From NCBI GenBank assembly GCA_014653355.1, contig JACWEO010000003.1, positions 1-64,000 of the forward strand: DNA of 64,000 bases, written 5' to 3'. The stretch is from Pelagibacterales bacterium SAG-MED47. Its GTDB lineage: Bacteria; Pseudomonadota; Alphaproteobacteria; Pelagibacterales; Pelagibacteraceae. The translations under genes were made by a program, and so were the position numbers. Positions 1 through 11,563 of the stretch are shown here, one piece after another (within the stretch, counting starts at the first letter, position 1; every line of letters begins with the position of its first letter). A model generated the notes under the pieces. That model was not told the origin of the DNA and ran no database searches. It was given only the letters and a program-made list of their open reading frames with translations.

Positions 1-328
1 TGATATGGAAAGATCAAAGAATGAAGCTGAAGCTTATGCAAATGATGTAATCCCAAGAGCTAGAGGGGAAGCTCAAAAAATTTTACAAGCAGCTGAAGCT
101 TATAAAAAAGAAGTTGTTGCTAAAGCAGAGGGTGAAGCAAGCAGATTTTTAGCGATATACAATGAATACAAAAATGCTAAATCAGTAACACAAGAAAGAA
201 TGTATTTGGAAACAATGGAAAAAGTTCTAGCGGATATAGATAAAGTAATTATTGAGAAAAATGCAGGATCGGGAGTAGTTCCTTATCTTCCGTTACCAGA
301 ACTAAGTAAAAAGAAAGCGACTAATTAA
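1..328 (+). CDS. hflK: HflK, membrane protease modulator (C-terminal fragment)
   Basis: This is the C-terminal ~108 residues of HflK; the reading frame is open back to base 2, so the gene begins outside the window. HflK pairs with HflC in a large SPFH-family complex on the periplasmic face of the inner membrane that encloses and restrains the FtsH protease. Visible features are the helical stretch rich in Ala, Glu and Lys, with the NEAEAYANDVIPRARGEA segment typical of HflK, and the conserved YLETMEKVL stretch near the end. HflC follows after one base, the usual hflKC arrangement. The first Met at base 5 is internal, not the start. Confidence 0.93.
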   Translation, partial: DMERSKNEAEAYANDVIPRARGEAQKILQAAEAYKKEVVAKAEGEASRFLAIYNEYKNAKSVTQERMYLETMEKVLADIDKVIIEKNAGSGVVPYLPLPELSKKKATN

Positions 329-329
329 A

Positions 330-1199
330 ATGAATATGGGAAAAGTTATTGCTGGGATAATTGCTTTGCTTGTTGTAACAGCATATTTTTCAATCTTTAT
401 AGTTAAAGAAGTTAATCAAGCAATTGTTCTTCAATTTGGTGATCCTAAAAGAATAATTTCAAAACCAGGATTAAATTTTAAAATTCCATTTATCCAAAAC
501 GTTGTTTTTTTAGATAAGAGAATTTTAAATTTAGATACCCCACCAGAAGAAGTAATTGCATCAGATCAAAAGAGATTAATTGTTGATGCTTTTGCAAGAT
601 TTCAAATTGTTGATCCTCTTAAATTTTATATTTCTGTTGGAAATGAGAGAGTTGCAAGATCAAGATTAGCAACAATTATAAATTCAAGAATTAGAAATGT
701 TTTAGGTCAACAAGAACTTCAAACACTTTTATCAGAAGACAGAACTAAACAAATGGCTTTAATTCAAGAAGGTGTAAATAATGAAGCTGAAAATTTTGGT
801 ATTAAAATTAATGATGTAAGAATTAAAAGAGCAGATCTTCCTCAAGCAAATAGTGATGCAATTTTTAGAAGAATGCAAACTGAGAGGGAAAGAGAAGCTA
901 AAGAATTTAGAGCAAGAGGTGCAGAGATGGCAGTAACGATAACTTCAACGGCAGATAAAGAAGTCACTGTAATATTAGCTGATGCGCAAAAAAAATCTGA
1001 GATCATGAAAGGAGAAGGTGACGGTAAAAGAAATAATATTTTTGCTGGTGCCTTTGGTCAAGATCCTGAATTTTTTGCATTTTATAGAGCCATGCAAGCA
1101 TATGAAAAAGCTTTAATTGGAGGTGAAACATCTTTGATTTTGTCTCCTGACAGTGAATTTTTTAAATTCTTTGGAAATATAAAACCCAAATCAAACTAG
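330..1199 (+). CDS. hflC: HflC, membrane protease modulator
   Basis: HflC is the partner of HflK in the SPFH complex that regulates FtsH. The 289-residue protein has one N-terminal membrane anchor (about residues 7-25), then the SPFH/band-7 domain beginning with VNQAIVLQFGDPKR. A long helical region near 185-230 contains EREREAKEFRARG, and a conserved tail reads FFAFYRAMQAYEKAL. Length and order match the family. It starts one base after the hflK stop, so translation is probably coupled. In alphaproteobacteria hflKC is normally followed by a DegP-type protease, as here, which places the operon in envelope protein quality control. Confidence 0.95.
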   Translation: MNMGKVIAGIIALLVVTAYFSIFIVKEVNQAIVLQFGDPKRIISKPGLNFKIPFIQNVVFLDKRILNLDTPPEEVIASDQKRLIVDAFARFQIVDPLKFYISVGNERVARSRLATIINSRIRNVLGQQELQTLLSEDRTKQMALIQEGVNNEAENFGIKINDVRIKRADLPQANSDAIFRRMQTEREREAKEFRARGAEMAVTITSTADKEVTVILADAQKKSEIMKGEGDGKRNNIFAGAFGQDPEFFAFYRAMQAYEKALIGGETSLILSPDSEFFKFFGNIKPKSN

Positions 1200-1206
1200 A
1201 ATTTAT

Positions 1207-1395
1207 ATGAAAGAACTGATCATAGCTTTTGGTCTTTTCTTATTCATAGAAGGAATCTTGTATGCCATATTTCCATCAAAAATGAAAAATATGTTAAAAA
1301 AATTAGATTTATTAAAGGTTAACCAATTAAGATTTGGTGGACTGTTTTTTGCAGTGATTGGCTTTGTGATAATTTATTATATAAAAAAGATTTGA
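1207..1395 (+). CDS. DUF2065 (YjeT-like) small membrane protein
   Basis: A 62-residue protein with two predicted membrane helices, at about residues 3-22 and 41-58, joined by a short basic loop. The IEGILYAIFPSKMKNML segment and the FGGLFFAVIG segment are characteristic of the DUF2065/YjeT family, which is commonly found beside hflKC. Its molecular function is unknown. The position between hflC and the DegP-type gene, with only 7 bases on one side and 1 on the other, suggests membership of the same envelope quality-control operon. Confidence 0.85.
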   Translation: MKELIIAFGLFLFIEGILYAIFPSKMKNMLKKLDLLKVNQLRFGGLFFAVIGFVIIYYIKKI

Positions 1396-1396
1396 T

Positions 1397-2803
1397 ATGA
1401 ACAAATTAAAGATTATTTTTTTAACATTAATTTTTACTCTCAATTTACAAACAAAGTCTATTTCTCAGAATACTCCCTCATCTTTTGCAGATTTAGCAGA
1501 AAAATTAATGCCATCTGTTGTAAATATCTCAACAACCACAACAATCACTACACAATCAAATCCTTTCCCTTTTCAATTCCCGCCAGGTTCGCCTTTTGAG
1601 GATATGTTCAAGGAATTTGGTACTCCACAAGAAAGAAAATCAGCTGCTTTAGGTTCAGGCTTTATCATAGATGAAAAAGGTATTGTTGTAACAAATAACC
1701 ATGTTATTCAGGATGCAGAAGATATTATTATAAGGGTAAATGGAGATAAAGAATATAAAGCTAAGGTTATAGGATCAGATCCTTTATCTGATATTGCAGT
1801 ATTACAATTAGATACAAATGAAAAATTTACTCCAGTGAAATTTGGGAACTCTGATAAAGCCAGAATTGGTGATTGGGTGATTGCAATAGGAAATCCATTT
1901 GGCTTAGGTGGAACCGTAACATCAGGAATAATTTCTGCTAGAAATAGATCTATTGGATTAACCAGATATGAGGATTATATACAAACTGATGCTTCAATAA
2001 ATTCTGGAAATTCTGGAGGTCCATTGTTCGATATGAATGGTGATGTAATTGGAATTAATACAGCTATTCTAGGAAGAAGTGGTTCTATTGGAATTGGTTT
2101 TTCTATTCCATCAAATAGTGCAAAGTTAGTAATCGATCAACTTATAGAATTTGGTGAAACCAAAAGAGGTTGGTTAGGAGTAAGAATTCAAGATGTTACT
2201 CAAGAAATTGCTGATGTTGAAAAATTAGATTCACCAAGAGGTGCATTGGTTGCGAGCGTTGCAAAAGATAGTCCATCAGATAAAGCTGGAGTAAAGGCAG
2301 GAGATATAATCTTAGAATTTAATGGAGAAAAAATTGAGGAGATGAAACAACTCCCAATAATAGTTGCTAAAACTGAAGTTGGAAAAAAAGTTAAAGTAAA
2401 AATTTGGAGAAACAAAAAAGAAATTACTAAAAATATTATACTTGGAAGGCTTGAAACATCTGAAGATTTTAAAGTCTCTGAAAAAACTGTACCATCAAAA
2501 GTACAAAAAATTGAAAAATTAAAAATTTCTGTTAGAGAAATAACAAATGATGATATTAAAGATAGAAACTTACCAAATCAAACTTCTGGGCTTGTAATTA
2601 CTAAAATAGAAAATAGTAGCCCTTTAATTAATTCAATTGAGATTAACAGTGTAATTTTAGAAGCTCAAAAGAAAAAAATAAGAACTGTAGATGATTTAAA
2701 TAGGTCAGTAGAAAAAGTATTAAATAGTAATCAAAAAACTATATTATTAGTGATTTATAACAGTCAAAATCAAAGAAGATATATTGGTATAAAGTTAAAT
2801 TAA
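1397..2803 (+). CDS. degP: DegP/HtrA-type periplasmic serine protease
   Basis: A trypsin-like serine protease and chaperone that removes misfolded envelope proteins. The N-terminal ~23 residues form a signal peptide. The protease domain shows the catalytic triad His102 (in TNNHVIQ), Asp132 (in SDIAVLQL) and Ser206 (in GNSGGPL). A first PDZ domain follows at about 255-350 (start GWLGVRIQDV), then a degenerate second PDZ domain to the C-terminus. At 468 residues it is typical for DegP/DegQ/MucD. It lies directly downstream of hflKC and the DUF2065 gene, the usual alphaproteobacterial layout. The subtype (DegP, DegQ or MucD) cannot be decided from sequence alone. Confidence 0.93.
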   Translation: MNKLKIIFLTLIFTLNLQTKSISQNTPSSFADLAEKLMPSVVNISTTTTITTQSNPFPFQFPPGSPFEDMFKEFGTPQERKSAALGSGFIIDEKGIVVTNNHVIQDAEDIIIRVNGDKEYKAKVIGSDPLSDIAVLQLDTNEKFTPVKFGNSDKARIGDWVIAIGNPFGLGGTVTSGIISARNRSIGLTRYEDYIQTDASINSGNSGGPLFDMNGDVIGINTAILGRSGSIGIGFSIPSNSAKLVIDQLIEFGETKRGWLGVRIQDVTQEIADVEKLDSPRGALVASVAKDSPSDKAGVKAGDIILEFNGEKIEEMKQLPIIVAKTEVGKKVKVKIWRNKKEITKNIILGRLETSEDFKVSEKTVPSKVQKIEKLKISVREITNDDIKDRNLPNQTSGLVITKIENSSPLINSIEINSVILEAQKKKIRTVDDLNRSVEKVLNSNQKTILLVIYNSQNQRRYIGIKLN

Positions 2804-2806
2804 TAT

Positions 2807-3730
2807 ATGGATTTAAAATCCAAAATTATTTTAATTTATGGACCAACAGCTTCAGGTAAATCAGAATTTGCAATTAAATTAGCCAAAAAAATAAATGGCG
2901 AAATAATAAATGCTGATAGTATGCAGGTTTATAAAGAATTAAAAATTTTATCTGCAAGACCTTTAAAGAAAAATTATAAAAAAATAAAACATCATCTATA
3001 TGGTTTTAAAAGCGTTAAAAAAAATTTTTCTACTGGAGATTGGTTAAAATTAGTAAACCAAAAAATTTTGATTTTGAGAAAAAGAAAAAAAATTCCTATT
3101 TTAGTAGGTGGCACTGGACTGTATTTTAAAGCCCTTACAGATGGTTTAGTCAATATTCCAAAGATTCCAATTAGATTTAGAGAAAAAATAAGATTTTTGC
3201 ATAAAAAACTTGGTTCCGAAAAATTTTTTTTAGAACTTATCAAAATAGATCCTTTAGCAAAAAAAAACTTAAATTCATTTGACACTCATAGAGCAATCCG
3301 AGCTTACGAAATAAAATTATTTACTAAAAAATCGATGTTTATTTGGTTCAAAAAAACTACATCGAATTATGAAAAAAAAAATTTTTACAAGATTTACATT
3401 GATTTCCCCAGAAAAGATTTATTAGATAGGATAAGTGCTAGATCTGAGGGTATGGTTAAAAATGGTGCAATATCAGAGGTAAAAAGATTTATTAAACTAA
3501 AAGTTCCAAAGACTAGAAGTGTATATAAAGCCATTGGAATCAAAGAGATTAGAGAATATCTCAATAAAAAGATTCAAATTAATGAACTTATTGAAAAAAT
3601 ATCAATAAAGACAAGACAATACGCCAAAAGACAGAATACATGGGGAAGAGGAAAAATGATGGATTGGAACAAAATAAATCAAAAAGACCTAAATAAATTT
3701 TTAAAAAAAATTTATATATGTTCTACTTAG
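2807..3730 (+). CDS. miaA: MiaA, tRNA dimethylallyltransferase
   Basis: MiaA transfers a dimethylallyl group to adenosine 37 of tRNAs reading codons that begin with U. The P-loop GPTASGKS lies at residues 12-19. NADSMQVY and the VGGTGLYFKAL segment (DMAPP and tRNA binding core) are also present, and the ARQNTWGRGK-like segment near the end carries the family's conserved Lys/Arg/Trp residues. Length (307 aa) is normal. The gene is very lysine-rich, in line with the AT-rich genome. It starts 4 bases after the protease gene and ends 38 bases before ilvB, where a separate promoter is visible. Confidence 0.95.
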   Translation: MDLKSKIILIYGPTASGKSEFAIKLAKKINGEIINADSMQVYKELKILSARPLKKNYKKIKHHLYGFKSVKKNFSTGDWLKLVNQKILILRKRKKIPILVGGTGLYFKALTDGLVNIPKIPIRFREKIRFLHKKLGSEKFFLELIKIDPLAKKNLNSFDTHRAIRAYEIKLFTKKSMFIWFKKTTSNYEKKNFYKIYIDFPRKDLLDRISARSEGMVKNGAISEVKRFIKLKVPKTRSVYKAIGIKEIREYLNKKIQINELIEKISIKTRQYAKRQNTWGRGKMMDWNKINQKDLNKFLKKIYICST

Positions 3731-3732
3731 TC

Positions 3733-3762
3733 TTGACCAATTAGCACAACTTCAGCTAGATT
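3733..3762 (+). promoter_or_regulatory. Candidate sigma-70 promoter for ilvB
   Basis: TTGACC at 3733-3738 and TAGATT at 3757-3762 are separated by 18 bases. The expected start of transcription falls at about 3768-3770, essentially on the ilvB ATG at 3769, so the transcript may be leaderless. No good Shine-Dalgarno sequence lies between the box and the ATG. Confidence 0.5.
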
Positions 3763-3768
3763 GGAATA

Positions 3769-5535
3769 ATGTCTAAATTATATTCAGGAGCTGAGATCGT
3801 ATTTAAATGTCTTGAGGATCAAGATGTTAAATTTATATTTGGATATCCTGGAGGTGCAGTATTACCAATTTATGATGAATTAAAAAATCATTCCACAATA
3901 AAACATATTTTAGTTAGACATGAGCAAGGAGCTGGGCACGCAGCTGAAGGTTATGCAAGATCATCTGGAAAACCGGGAGTTGTTCTGGTTACTTCTGGAC
4001 CTGGTGCAACGAATGTGGTTACAGCTCTGACTGATGCATACATGGACTCAGTTCCACTGGTTTGTATTTCTGGGCAAGTACCCACTCATTTAATTGGGAC
4101 TGATGCTTTTCAAGAATGTGACACAACTGGTATTACAAGACCTTGCACAAAACATAATTGGTTAGTTAAAGATATAAAAGACCTATCAAAAGTTTTACAT
4201 GAGGCATTTAAAGTTGCTACAACTGGAAGACCAGGTCCGGTTTTAGTAGATATTCCCAAGGACATTCAATTTGCCAAAACAAATTATTCTAAACCAAAAA
4301 AAGAAAAAAAATTAAATGGCAAGATAAATAATATGTTTACTCAAAATGAAATAGATAAATTTATTGATTTAATCTCTAAAACAAAAAAACCTATAATTTA
4401 TACTGGAGGAGGAGTTATTAATTCTGGTCCTAAGGCTAGTGAAAATTTAAGAGAGTTTGTAAGACTTCTTGGTTTTCCTATAACATCGACTTTGCAAGGG
4501 CTTGGTGCGTTTCCAGGAGATGACAATCAATTTATTGGCATGCTAGGCATGCATGGAACATACGAAGCCAATAATGCAATGCACGACTGTGATTTATTAA
4601 TCAATATTGGAGCAAGATTTGATGATAGAATAACTGGTAAAATTGATGAATTTTCTCCAAAATCAAAAAAAATACATGTTGATATAGATCCTTCATCAAT
4701 CAATAAAATAATCAAAGTTGATTTAGCAATAGTTGGCGATGTCAATGAAGTTATTAATGCTGCAATTAAAAAGATTGAAAAGAAGCAAAATGGTTTTAAA
4801 AATTCTAACAAACAAAGAATTTCAAAGTGGTGGGAACAAATTCAAAAATGGAGAACGAAAAATTCTCTAGGCTTTGTCAACAGTAATAAAACTATAAAAC
4901 CTCAGCATGCAGTTCAAAGATTATATGAATTAACAAAAAAACAGGATACTTTTATAACTACAGAAGTTGGCCAACATCAAATGTGGGCTGCTCAACATTA
5001 TAAATTCAATAAGCCAAATAGATGGATGACATCTGGTGGTTTGGGTACAATGGGTTACGGTCTTCCAGCTGCAGTTGGAGTTCAGATAGCTCACCCAGAT
5101 AAACTAGTAATTGACATTGCAGGTGAAGCTTCAGTGTTAATGACAATGCAAGAAATGTCTACAGCTGTTCAATACAATTTACCAATCAAAATATTCATTT
5201 TAAATAACCAATACATGGGAATGGTTAGACAATGGCAGGAATTGCTTCATGAAAAGAATTACTCTGAAAGTTACTCTGAGGCTTTACCTGATTTCGTAAA
5301 GTTAGCAGAAGCATACGGTTGTAAAGGTCTTAAAGCAGAAAACCCTGATGAACTTGATATAAAGATTAAAGAAATGGTTGATCATAAAGGACCAGTTATA
5401 TTTGATTGTCATGTTGATCCAAATGAAAATTGTTTTCCAATGATACCTTCTGGAAAGCCTCATAATCAAATGATTTTGGGCCCTAACGATAAAGATGAAA
5501 ATAAGATTACTGGAAAAGGTAAAGCATTAGTTTAA
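3769..5535 (+). CDS. ilvB: Acetolactate synthase (AHAS) large subunit
   Basis: The catalytic subunit of the first common enzyme of valine, leucine and isoleucine synthesis. It condenses two pyruvates, or pyruvate with 2-oxobutyrate, using thiamine diphosphate, Mg2+ and FAD. The 588-residue protein has the N-terminal TPP-binding domain with the activating Glu in VRHEQGAGH, the central FAD region around LGMHGTYEANNAM, and the C-terminal TPP-binding region. The latter has GEAS followed by LNNQYMGMVRQWQ, a form usual in alphaproteobacteria. The stop codon overlaps the ilvH start (TAATG), so the two subunits are translationally coupled. Confidence 0.97.
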   Translation: MSKLYSGAEIVFKCLEDQDVKFIFGYPGGAVLPIYDELKNHSTIKHILVRHEQGAGHAAEGYARSSGKPGVVLVTSGPGATNVVTALTDAYMDSVPLVCISGQVPTHLIGTDAFQECDTTGITRPCTKHNWLVKDIKDLSKVLHEAFKVATTGRPGPVLVDIPKDIQFAKTNYSKPKKEKKLNGKINNMFTQNEIDKFIDLISKTKKPIIYTGGGVINSGPKASENLREFVRLLGFPITSTLQGLGAFPGDDNQFIGMLGMHGTYEANNAMHDCDLLINIGARFDDRITGKIDEFSPKSKKIHVDIDPSSINKIIKVDLAIVGDVNEVINAAIKKIEKKQNGFKNSNKQRISKWWEQIQKWRTKNSLGFVNSNKTIKPQHAVQRLYELTKKQDTFITTEVGQHQMWAAQHYKFNKPNRWMTSGGLGTMGYGLPAAVGVQIAHPDKLVIDIAGEASVLMTMQEMSTAVQYNLPIKIFILNNQYMGMVRQWQELLHEKNYSESYSEALPDFVKLAEAYGCKGLKAENPDELDIKIKEMVDHKGPVIFDCHVDPNENCFPMIPSGKPHNQMILGPNDKDENKITGKGKALV

Positions 5536-6083
5536 TGGCAAAAGCAAAATCAGCATATAGTATACCAACCAAGGTAGGTAGATTAGATACACATATTTTT
5601 GTTATCTGGGTTGATAATGAATCTGGAGTATTGGCTCGAGTAGTTGGTTTATTTTCTGGAAGAGGTTATAATATTGAGTCTTTAGCCGTTGCGGAAGTTG
5701 ATGCAACAAAAAAAATTTCTAGAATTACTATTGTAACTACAGGAACTCCACAAGTAATAGATCAAATCAAATTACAACTGAAAAAATTAGTTCCTGTTCA
5801 TAAAGTAGCCGATTTTAAAAGAGAGGATAAAAAAGTAATATTTAAAGAAATGGCTCTACTTAAAGTTGTTGGAAATAAAAAAAAGATAGAAAAAACACTT
5901 AAAGCCTGTAAAAGCTTTAATCCAGTTATATTAGATAAAACTAAACAATCCGTTGTTATCCAAATAACTGCTTTAAGGAGAGAAATAGATAAAATGAGTA
6001 AAAAATTAAAATCTTTTGGCTTAACCAGTACATCAAGAACTGGAGCTATAGCTATGACAAGAGGGGCAGAAGTTTTTAAATAA
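5535..6083 (+). CDS. ilvH: Acetolactate synthase small (regulatory) subunit
   Basis: The regulatory subunit that binds valine and stimulates the large subunit. An ACT domain lies at about residues 17-90 (VDNESGVLARVVGLFSGRGY, then NIESLAV), followed by the ALS_ss_C domain (about 100-175) with ALLKVVG. At 182 residues it is slightly longer than the E. coli protein and has a short N-terminal extension. Its ATG overlaps the ilvB stop codon by one base. ilvC begins 19 bases downstream behind its own ribosome binding site. Confidence 0.96.
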   Translation: MAKAKSAYSIPTKVGRLDTHIFVIWVDNESGVLARVVGLFSGRGYNIESLAVAEVDATKKISRITIVTTGTPQVIDQIKLQLKKLVPVHKVADFKREDKKVIFKEMALLKVVGNKKKIEKTLKACKSFNPVILDKTKQSVVIQITALRREIDKMSKKLKSFGLTSTSRTGAIAMTRGAEVFK

Positions 6084-6087
6084 ATAA

Positions 6088-7125
<1,038 letters not shown>

Positions 7126-7211
7126 ACTTTAGCTCCATATTGGGGCGAAAATTATTATTTTATTTTGCAATCTATACGAGAGGTTGTATATTTCTCAAAT
7201 AAAATTTTTAT
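7126..7211 (+). other. ilvC-leuA intergenic leader with weak hairpins
   Basis: An 86-base gap, long for this genome. It can form a 5-bp stem (GCTCC with GGGGC, near 7131-7146). Further on it can form two mutually exclusive weak stems around TATACGAGAGGTTGTATA. No leucine-rich leader peptide, T-box or other known riboswitch signature was seen. It may be a promoter region or leader for leuA, but no convincing -35/-10 pair was found. Confidence 0.25.
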
Positions 7212-9823
<2,612 letters not shown>

Positions 9824-9828
9824 GAAAG

Positions 9829-11064
9829 ATGGCATCAAGTAGAGATGATTTTGTAATAGCAATCAGATCTGCTTTTTTAAAAAAAAGTACTAAGCAAAAA
9901 TTTTCTTTACTTACTTTAGTATTTACGTCCATTTTTGTAATCGTATTATCTAATCTAGATCTAAAAGTTGTACGCTACCTAAAGATAGGAATTAATGAAT
10001 TAGTTTATAGATCTTCTTTTGTAGTATCGATTCCAGAAAACTTTATTAAAGATACGTTTATTGAAGTATCTGACTACACAACTTTCTTTAATGATTATAA
10101 AAAAAAAAGGATAGAGTTAGCTGAATTAAAATCTGACTATGTCTCTAATGAGATAATCCAAAATGAGAATAAAGAGTTAAAAGAGTTAATTAATGATTAT
10201 GTTTTAACCTCAGATAAAATCTTTGCAAGAATTATTGTGGATCATGAAAGTCCTTTTTTAAAAAGTATAATTATTAATAAAGGCAGTAAAGATGGTATTA
10301 AAATTGGCACTAATATATATGATCAGTCTTATTTAGTAGGTAGAGTAATTGAGATTAATTATAAAACTTCAAGAGTATTATTATTATCTGATTTAAATTC
10401 TAATGTTCCAGTAACAATTGCTCCTCAAAATATTCAAGCGATAGTAACTGGTACAGGGGACAATTATGGACAAATTAAATATATTAAAGATGGTCTTTCA
10501 GAGGAAATTGATCAAGATAGTATAGTTTATACTTCAGGGACAGGAGCAATTTTTAAAAGTGGAATCCCAGTCGGGAAATTAAAGATTATTGATGAAAATT
10601 CATCACTTAAATTTAGTGTGAATTTTTATAGTGATTTTTCTCAACTCAAATATGTTTTTGCTGAAGTAATAAATATATCTGAGAATTTAGATCTAAATAC
10701 TAGTGAGTCTAACAATGAAAATAGTAAGACAGAAAGGGCAAAATTACAGATTTTAGAAAATGAACTTGAAATTATTGAAGAGACTAATTCAAAATTTTTA
10801 GAGGAAAATATAAATTTAAAAAATGAAATAAATAATCTTAACATCAAGTTATTGATGTTAGATGATGAATTGTCATCTAAAAATACTACAATTAATCAAT
10901 TCAATATCGATAAAAAAGAACTAGAATTTTTAAAACTTAATTTAGAATTCGGACATAAGTGTCGTAAATCTCGTAAACTTTTTCAAAAAACTACTGGTTT
11001 TGACCCTGGAAGCGTAGAATATAAAAAGTGTGTTTTAAACAAGGGAATAGTAATCAATGATTAG
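9829..11064 (+). CDS. mreC: MreC with long C-terminal coiled coil and Cys motif
   Basis: MreC is the periplasmic scaffold linking MreB to PBP2. Residues 24-41 form the membrane anchor, 85-125 a coiled coil, and about 130-283 the MreC core (IIINKGSKDGIKIG, VLLLSDLNSNVPV, TSGTGAIFKSGIPVGK). Unusually, about 125 further residues follow: a Ser/Asn linker (285-300), a predicted coiled coil (about 301-372) and a terminal motif with Cys378, GFDPGS at 390-395 and Cys401. The Cys-GF-x-PG(S/T)-(F/Y)-Cys pattern resembles a short motif in many proteobacterial exported proteins of unknown role. The family is usually 270-330 residues long. It overlaps mreD by 8 bases. Confidence 0.92.
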   Translation: MASSRDDFVIAIRSAFLKKSTKQKFSLLTLVFTSIFVIVLSNLDLKVVRYLKIGINELVYRSSFVVSIPENFIKDTFIEVSDYTTFFNDYKKKRIELAELKSDYVSNEIIQNENKELKELINDYVLTSDKIFARIIVDHESPFLKSIIINKGSKDGIKIGTNIYDQSYLVGRVIEINYKTSRVLLLSDLNSNVPVTIAPQNIQAIVTGTGDNYGQIKYIKDGLSEEIDQDSIVYTSGTGAIFKSGIPVGKLKIIDENSSLKFSVNFYSDFSQLKYVFAEVINISENLDLNTSESNNENSKTERAKLQILENELEIIEETNSKFLEENINLKNEINNLNIKLLMLDDELSSKNTTINQFNIDKKELEFLKLNLEFGHKCRKSRKLFQKTTGFDPGSVEYKKCVLNKGIVIND

Positions 11065-11563
11065 TTTTAAATCCAAAGGTTTTTTTTCAAAATTTTACTC
11101 TTGGTTACCAATATTTGTTTTATATGTGTCTGTGTTAAATGAATTTGATATCAATTATTTAAACCTTGATTTCTTTTCTTTTAATTTCCCGTTTATCTTA
11201 ATCTTTTACTTCACATTAAAAGATTTTAAAAATTTTGATTATCTTTTAGTTTTTTTTGCAGGATTGATTAATGATACTGTTGTTGGACTACCTCTTGGAA
11301 TAAGCAGTCTTTCTTTTATGATAATTTGTATAGCTACATCTTATTTTCGAAATATTACAATTAGACCCAATCAAGCAAAAGATTGGTTCTATTTTTTGTT
11401 TATTATAATTTTAGTTAACTCTTTAAACTATTCAATCTTAACATTATTTTTTTCATATAATTTAATCTTATGGGGTTATGTTGTGAATATTTTTTTTACT
11501 TTCATATTTTATCTATTTTTTATCACAATATTTAGATTTTACTTAAAAGGCCTAAATGATTAA
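11057..11563 (+). CDS. mreD: MreD, rod-shape membrane protein
   Basis: A 168-residue, very hydrophobic protein with about five to six predicted membrane helices. Its conserved core FFAGLINDTVVGLPLGISSLSFM is the MreD signature around the (N)D...G.PLG element. MreD is an inner-membrane member of the elongasome and interacts with MreC. It overlaps mreC by 8 bases and mrdA by 8 bases, so the three are translationally coupled. Confidence 0.92.
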   Translation: MISFKSKGFFSKFYSWLPIFVLYVSVLNEFDINYLNLDFFSFNFPFILIFYFTLKDFKNFDYLLVFFAGLINDTVVGLPLGISSLSFMIICIATSYFRNITIRPNQAKDWFYFLFIIILVNSLNYSILTLFFSYNLILWGYVVNIFFTFIFYLFFITIFRFYLKGLND

